DNA of 64,000 nt from an uncultured Clostridia bacterium (GTDB lineage Bacteria > Bacillota > Clostridia > TANB77 > CAG-508). Positions within the stretch are counted from its first letter, which is position 1. Each line of letters starts with the position of its first letter. A program made the translations under genes and the position numbers. The stretch lies in contig CALXKK010000008.1 in assembly GCA_944388935.1 (NCBI GenBank), positions 1 to 64,000 of the forward strand, in the 5' to 3' direction. The notes under the pieces were generated by a model. The model was given only the letters and a program-made list of their open reading frames with translations. It searched no databases and was not told where the DNA came from. Below, piece after piece: positions 59,695-64,000 of the stretch.

Positions 59695-62600
59695 ATGAAG
59701 GAATATCCACTAACATTTCCACAATTAGCACTTTGGAGCGTGGAACAATTTTATAAGGGAACAAGTATTAATGTAATAACCGGATATATAAAAATAAACG
59801 AAAAAGTGGATTTTAATTTACTAGAAAAATCCATAAAAACATTAATACAAAACACCGACATTTTTGGTATGCATATATCATACAAAAATGACCATTTAAC
59901 ACAAATTTTAACAAAACCAAAAGAAGAAATAATTCGCAAAGTAGATTTAAAAAACTCAGAAGATTTCGAAAATCTACAAAATACAGTTGCAACGACTCCT
60001 TTTGATATCTTTAACGATGATTTGTTCGAATTTACATTATTTAAATTTCCAGATGGTACTGGTGGTGCTATAGGTCGTTTTCACCATATAATTTGTGATG
60101 CCTGGGCTATGAGTCTTATTATCACAAGAATAATGTCTATTTATGAAAATTTAGTAAATAATTTACCAGCTACACAGGGAATTGATTTTGAATCTTATAC
60201 TAATTATATTACTTCTGAAGAAGCATATGTAAATAGTCCAAAATTTGAAAAGTCAAAAGAATTTTGGCTTAATACTTTTACCAACGACTTTTCGTATAGC
60301 TATTTATCTTCTAACATTTCAAATTCTTGCATAGCTAACAGAAAAATTTACTCAATTCCACAAAAACTAGTAGGAACTTTGAATGATTTTTGCCAAGCAA
60401 ATTCTATATCTTTGCCTTTATTACTAATGTCTACTATTGGAATTTATTTAGCAAAAATTAATAATAATTCATGTTCTACAATTGGTCTTCCAATATTAAA
60501 TAGAACTAATTTTAAAGAAAAAAATAGCATTGGTACATTTATTAGTACTATTCCATTTAAAATGAATATCACTCCTTCCGAGACTTATATAAACTTTATA
60601 AATAAATTAAAAAAGACTTATTTCGAAGTTCTTAGAAACCAAAGATATCCATATAATAAAATGCTAGAAGATATAAGAAAAAAGACAAATGTTTCTAAAA
60701 ATCTTTATGACATAGCTTTTTCTTATCAAAATGCAAGAGATAACAAACCTACATCTTCTATAGATTATGTATGTAATTGGGTATTTAATGGATGCGTTTC
60801 TAATAATATGGATATTCATATATATGATATGGATAGTACTGGAGATTTATCTATAATTTTCGACTATAGAAAAGATTTATTTAAAGAATCCGATGTAGAA
60901 GAAATCTACCATAATTTAATGAATATTTTAAAACAAATTCTTAATAATCCTAACATATTGCTAAAAGATATATCTGCAATAGATAAGGAAGTAGAAGATT
61001 TTATACTACATGATTACAATAATACAACTGCTGATTTCCCAGGTGATACACCTATTATTAAACTATTCGAAAAACAAGCTAAATTAACTCCGGAAAAATT
61101 AGCAATTGTAGAAGGAAATAAGGAAATAACATATGCAGAACTTTTAAATTGCATAAACAATTTGGCATATACTCTTTCTAATAACGGAATTAAATATAAG
61201 GATAATGTATGTTTATTCTATGATAATTCAATAGAATTAGTAGCTATGATACTTGCTTGCCTAAAGCTAGGGGCTTGCTACATTCCATTAAATACTTCCT
61301 TCCCTATAGAAAGAATTAAGTATATTATGAAAGATAGCAATTCTTCTGCAATTATAACTAATTCAAAAAACATAAAAAAAATACCTGGATTTAATAATTC
61401 TATAATTATAAATTATGAAGATTTAAACTTTAAACCGGAAAAAACATATGATGAGAAGCGCTTAAACTCAGATGATTTAGCATATATCATTTATACTTCT
61501 GGATCTACCGGAAATCCTAAAGGAGTACAAATAGCTAACAAGAGTTTAGTAAATTATATTTATTGGTGTACTAAACAATATGTAGCTGGAGAAACCGCAA
61601 ACTTTCCTTTGTATTCTTCAATTGCATTTGACTTAACAGTAACCTCTGTTTATACCCCATTAATTTCTGGAAACAGCATTTATGTTTATAACAATCCAAA
61701 CCCAGAATTATTAATTAAAGAAATTGTAGAAGACAAAAAAATACAAGTACTAAAATTAACACCTGCACATCTTACTTTATTATTAGATGTTGCGACACCG
61801 GACACTTGCATAAAAAAACTAATTCTAGGTGGAGATATTTTAACTGCAGAAATATGTAAAGCAATCACTAATAAATTACATAACGGAATTAAAATATATA
61901 ACGAATATGGACCAACAGAAGCAACAGTTGGTTGTATGATATACGAATATAGCCTTTTAGATGATTATGTTTCTGTTCCAATTGGAAAACCAATTAATAA
62001 TGTACAAATATATTTATTTAATTCTTCTATGAATTTAATGCCATATAACACAATTGGCGAAATGTATATTGGTGGAGACTGCTTATCTAAAGGATATCTA
62101 AATTTGCCAGATGTAAACAAAAAAAGTTTTGTTAAAAATCCGTTTAACGAAAACGAAGTATTATACAAAACCGGAGATTTAGCAGTAATGCATCCAAACG
62201 GAGTTATGGAATATATAGGAAGGTCAGATTTCCAAATAAAAATTAACGGATACAGAATAGAAACTGGCGAAGTTCAAGCACAAATTCTAAAATATCCAGC
62301 AATAAAAGATTGTTATGTAATAGATATGAAAATAAAAAATAACAAAGAACTTTGTGCATATTATATAGAATCTGAACATGTGGATATAGATGATTTAATT
62401 TCTACATTGGACAAAAAATTACCAAATTACATGATTCCTAAATATTTTATTAAAATGGATTCATTGCCAATGACTGTTAACGGAAAAATAAATAGAAAAG
62501 AATTACCAATGCCAGTTATTAAAAGAAAAACTAATTTGGTTCCACCAGAAAATGATGTAGAAAAATTACTTTGCAAAATATTCTGTGATGTACTAGAAGT

Positions 62601-63972
62601 TAAGAAAATTGGTACAAATGAAAATATTTTTGATTATTATATAGATTCATTAAACTTAATAAAAATTCAAACTAAATTATATGCAGAAGGATATAACTTA
62701 GATACACAAGACTTTTATAATAACAAAACTATTAAAAATTTAGCAGATTATATAATTGGTGGATGTAAAAAAGATACTGATACCGAAGAAGAAGACCTAA
62801 CGGATGTAGAATTTTCTATAGCTGATATTCAAAAAGATATTAAAAAGCCTGCAAAAGCACAAAACATTTTATTATTCGGTGCAACTGGATTCCTAGGTGT
62901 TCATCTATTATATGAATTGTTAACTACAACCGATTACAATATATATTGCTTAATAAGAAGAAAAAATAATTCTAATCCATGTGATAGACTAAAAGAAAAA
63001 CTAAAATTCTATTTTCCAAATGAAAATTTTGAAAAATATAAAAATAGAATTATCATATTAGAAGGAAATTTATTAGACGAACATTTTGGTCTAAAGCCTG
63101 AAGTTTATAACAACCTTGTTAAAAAGATTGATATTTGTATACATTCTGCTGCACTTGTAAAACATTACGGAGATTATAATTTATTCCATCAAACAAATGT
63201 GGTATCTACAGAAAAGATAATTAAATTCTGCAATGAAGGACACAGCATACTAGAATATATTTCTACAATATCTGTTTCTGGTTATGGTTTAGTTAGTACA
63301 CCTTCCGCAGAATTTACAGAAAACAATTTATATATCGGACAAAATTATAAGGATAATGTATATGTACATAGCAAATTCGAAGCAGAACATCTAATTTTGG
63401 AAGCATGCAAAAATACAGATTTAGTTGCTAGCATTTATAGAATTGGAAATTTATCTAACAGATATAGCGATGGAGTATTCCAAGAAAATGCTTACGAAAA
63501 TTCTTCTTTAAATAGAATAATTGCTTGTATAAACTTAAATTGTTTCCCTCAAGAATTAGAAAACTTTAATTTGGAATTTTCACCTGTAGATATTTGTGCA
63601 CACAATATTCTTAAGTTAATGGATGTTCAAGATAAAAACTTAAAAGTATACCATCTTTATAACGACAAAGTTACAAACTTTTTAAACATAAATAAAGTAT
63701 TAGCAAAAAATAATATAAATTTAAAACCAGTTTCTGCAGAGAAATTTAAACAAATTTTATTAAAGGACTCAAATAACTATTTTGGTTTTGCAAATCTTAT
63801 AAATAATAAAATTACTAATAATTTAAAAATAACAAATAAAAATACAAATGAAATTTTATTAAAGTTAAATTTAAGTTGGCCAGATATTGACGATACTTAC
63901 ATTCAAAAACTTATTAACTATTTAATAAAAAATAAATTTATACAAGGAGAAAAAGATGAAGAAAAAAAATAA
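59695..63972 (+). CDS. Single-module NRPS, C-A(Asn)-T-R (1425 aa)
   Basis: Non-ribosomal peptide synthetase with one module and reductive release. Condensation domain (about 1-440) with HHxxxD (His130, His131, Asp135); adenylation domain (about 453-937) with YTSGSTGNPKG, NEYGPTE, YKTGDLA and NGKINRKEL; carrier domain (about 950-1022) with the phosphopantetheine site Ser985 in YYIDSLNLI; thioester reductase (about 1055-1400) with the NADPH motif GATGFLG and Tyr1223-x3-Lys1227. Reading the pocket against GrsA gives D-L-T-K-I-G-E-V-G, a known Asn-type code. Predicted product: an N-acyl-asparagine aldehyde or alcohol; the acyl donor is unknown. There is no upstream module, so the C domain probably takes an acyl starter. 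Start: the ATG at 59695 is chosen because AGGGATGTG stands upstream; an in-frame TTG at 59635 has no ribosome site. The downstream gene overlaps its end. Confidence 0.95.
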   Translation: MKEYPLTFPQLALWSVEQFYKGTSINVITGYIKINEKVDFNLLEKSIKTLIQNTDIFGMHISYKNDHLTQILTKPKEEIIRKVDLKNSEDFENLQNTVATTPFDIFNDDLFEFTLFKFPDGTGGAIGRFHHIICDAWAMSLIITRIMSIYENLVNNLPATQGIDFESYTNYITSEEAYVNSPKFEKSKEFWLNTFTNDFSYSYLSSNISNSCIANRKIYSIPQKLVGTLNDFCQANSISLPLLLMSTIGIYLAKINNNSCSTIGLPILNRTNFKEKNSIGTFISTIPFKMNITPSETYINFINKLKKTYFEVLRNQRYPYNKMLEDIRKKTNVSKNLYDIAFSYQNARDNKPTSSIDYVCNWVFNGCVSNNMDIHIYDMDSTGDLSIIFDYRKDLFKESDVEEIYHNLMNILKQILNNPNILLKDISAIDKEVEDFILHDYNNTTADFPGDTPIIKLFEKQAKLTPEKLAIVEGNKEITYAELLNCINNLAYTLSNNGIKYKDNVCLFYDNSIELVAMILACLKLGACYIPLNTSFPIERIKYIMKDSNSSAIITNSKNIKKIPGFNNSIIINYEDLNFKPEKTYDEKRLNSDDLAYIIYTSGSTGNPKGVQIANKSLVNYIYWCTKQYVAGETANFPLYSSIAFDLTVTSVYTPLISGNSIYVYNNPNPELLIKEIVEDKKIQVLKLTPAHLTLLLDVATPDTCIKKLILGGDILTAEICKAITNKLHNGIKIYNEYGPTEATVGCMIYEYSLLDDYVSVPIGKPINNVQIYLFNSSMNLMPYNTIGEMYIGGDCLSKGYLNLPDVNKKSFVKNPFNENEVLYKTGDLAVMHPNGVMEYIGRSDFQIKINGYRIETGEVQAQILKYPAIKDCYVIDMKIKNNKELCAYYIESEHVDIDDLISTLDKKLPNYMIPKYFIKMDSLPMTVNGKINRKELPMPVIKRKTNLVPPENDVEKLLCKIFCDVLEVKKIGTNENIFDYYIDSLNLIKIQTKLYAEGYNLDTQDFYNNKTIKNLADYIIGGCKKDTDTEEEDLTDVEFSIADIQKDIKKPAKAQNILLFGATGFLGVHLLYELLTTTDYNIYCLIRRKNNSNPCDRLKEKLKFYFPNENFEKYKNRIIILEGNLLDEHFGLKPEVYNNLVKKIDICIHSAALVKHYGDYNLFHQTNVVSTEKIIKFCNEGHSILEYISTISVSGYGLVSTPSAEFTENNLYIGQNYKDNVYVHSKFEAEHLILEACKNTDLVASIYRIGNLSNRYSDGVFQENAYENSSLNRIIACINLNCFPQELENFNLEFSPVDICAHNILKLMDVQDKNLKVYHLYNDKVTNFLNINKVLAKNNINLKPVSAEKFKQILLKDSNNYFGFANLINNKITNNLKITNKNTNEILLKLNLSWPDIDDTYIQKLINYLIKNKFIQGEKDEEKK

Positions 63973-64000
63973 AAACACTGCAACAAACAATTTTTCAAGA
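63956..64000 (+). CDS. Start of the next gene in the NRPS operon (partial, 15 aa)
   Basis: An ATG at 63956 is preceded by AAGGAGA and opens a frame to the window end (MKKKNKNTATNNFSR). It overlaps the last 17 bp of the NRPS gene in another frame, so translation is probably coupled. Too short to identify; the Lys/Asn-rich start could precede a membrane helix. Its identity would help to define the pathway. Confidence 0.6.
   Translation, partial: MKKKNKNTATNNFSR

Overview
The window is AT-rich DNA from a Firmicute, most likely an uncultured gut-type member of the Clostridia. The supporting signs are AGGAGG-type ribosome binding sites, a compact 1177-residue RpoC and Firmicute-like RpoB, an SpoVB-like flippase, Cna-B/thioester surface proteins and a reductase-ended single-module NRPS. 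The lineage call is an inference; no rRNA is present. I see no tRNA, rRNA, phage or transposase gene.

Layout. (1) 1-44,000: a surface-protein island, all on the minus strand. It holds two giant tandem paralogues (6131 and 5206 aa; together 34 kb) and two thioester-domain adhesins (1267 and 1595 aa). The giants are built from Cna-B/SpaA isopeptide domains, MucBP-like domains, DUF11-like domains and, in the larger one, three consecutive seven-bladed beta-propellers. Each gene has its own promoter-like signal, so they look like separate transcripts. (2) 44,150-52,025: rpoC and rpoB, co-oriented, with a terminator behind rpoC and a long (~445 nt) rpoB leader that contains a terminator and a competing hairpin. 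No rplJ/rplL lies upstream. (3) 52,111-53,724: an ATPase (AAA_14/DUF4143 family) and an exactly 23-bp-periodic repeat array. (4) 53,725-57,873: a membrane-anchored G5/SH3/glucosaminidase cell-wall enzyme, an unknown membrane-anchored protein and an SpoVB-like flippase, spaced by REP-like GGACCGTCC elements. (5) 57,857-59,544: a small unknown protein and an HtrA-type protease on the minus strand. (6) 59,695-64,000: a C-A-T-R NRPS and the start of a coupled downstream gene. Its adenylation pocket reads as an asparagine code, so a reduced N-acyl-asparagine product is predicted.

How the parts may fit. The island encodes a covalent-chemistry surface apparatus: thioester domains that can bond to host amines, and long isopeptide-stabilised stalks. 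None of the four proteins carries LPXTG. The two giants share a [SG]VETGE-hydrophobic-basic tail that may be a variant sorting signal or a plain membrane anchor. The glucosaminidase, flippase and HtrA are ordinary envelope-maintenance genes. The strongest candidates for undescribed biology are the triple 7/7/7 propeller in a Firmicute stalk protein, the rpoB leader attenuator, the 23-bp array with its core motif repeated in the rpoB leader, and the Asn-type reductive NRPS.
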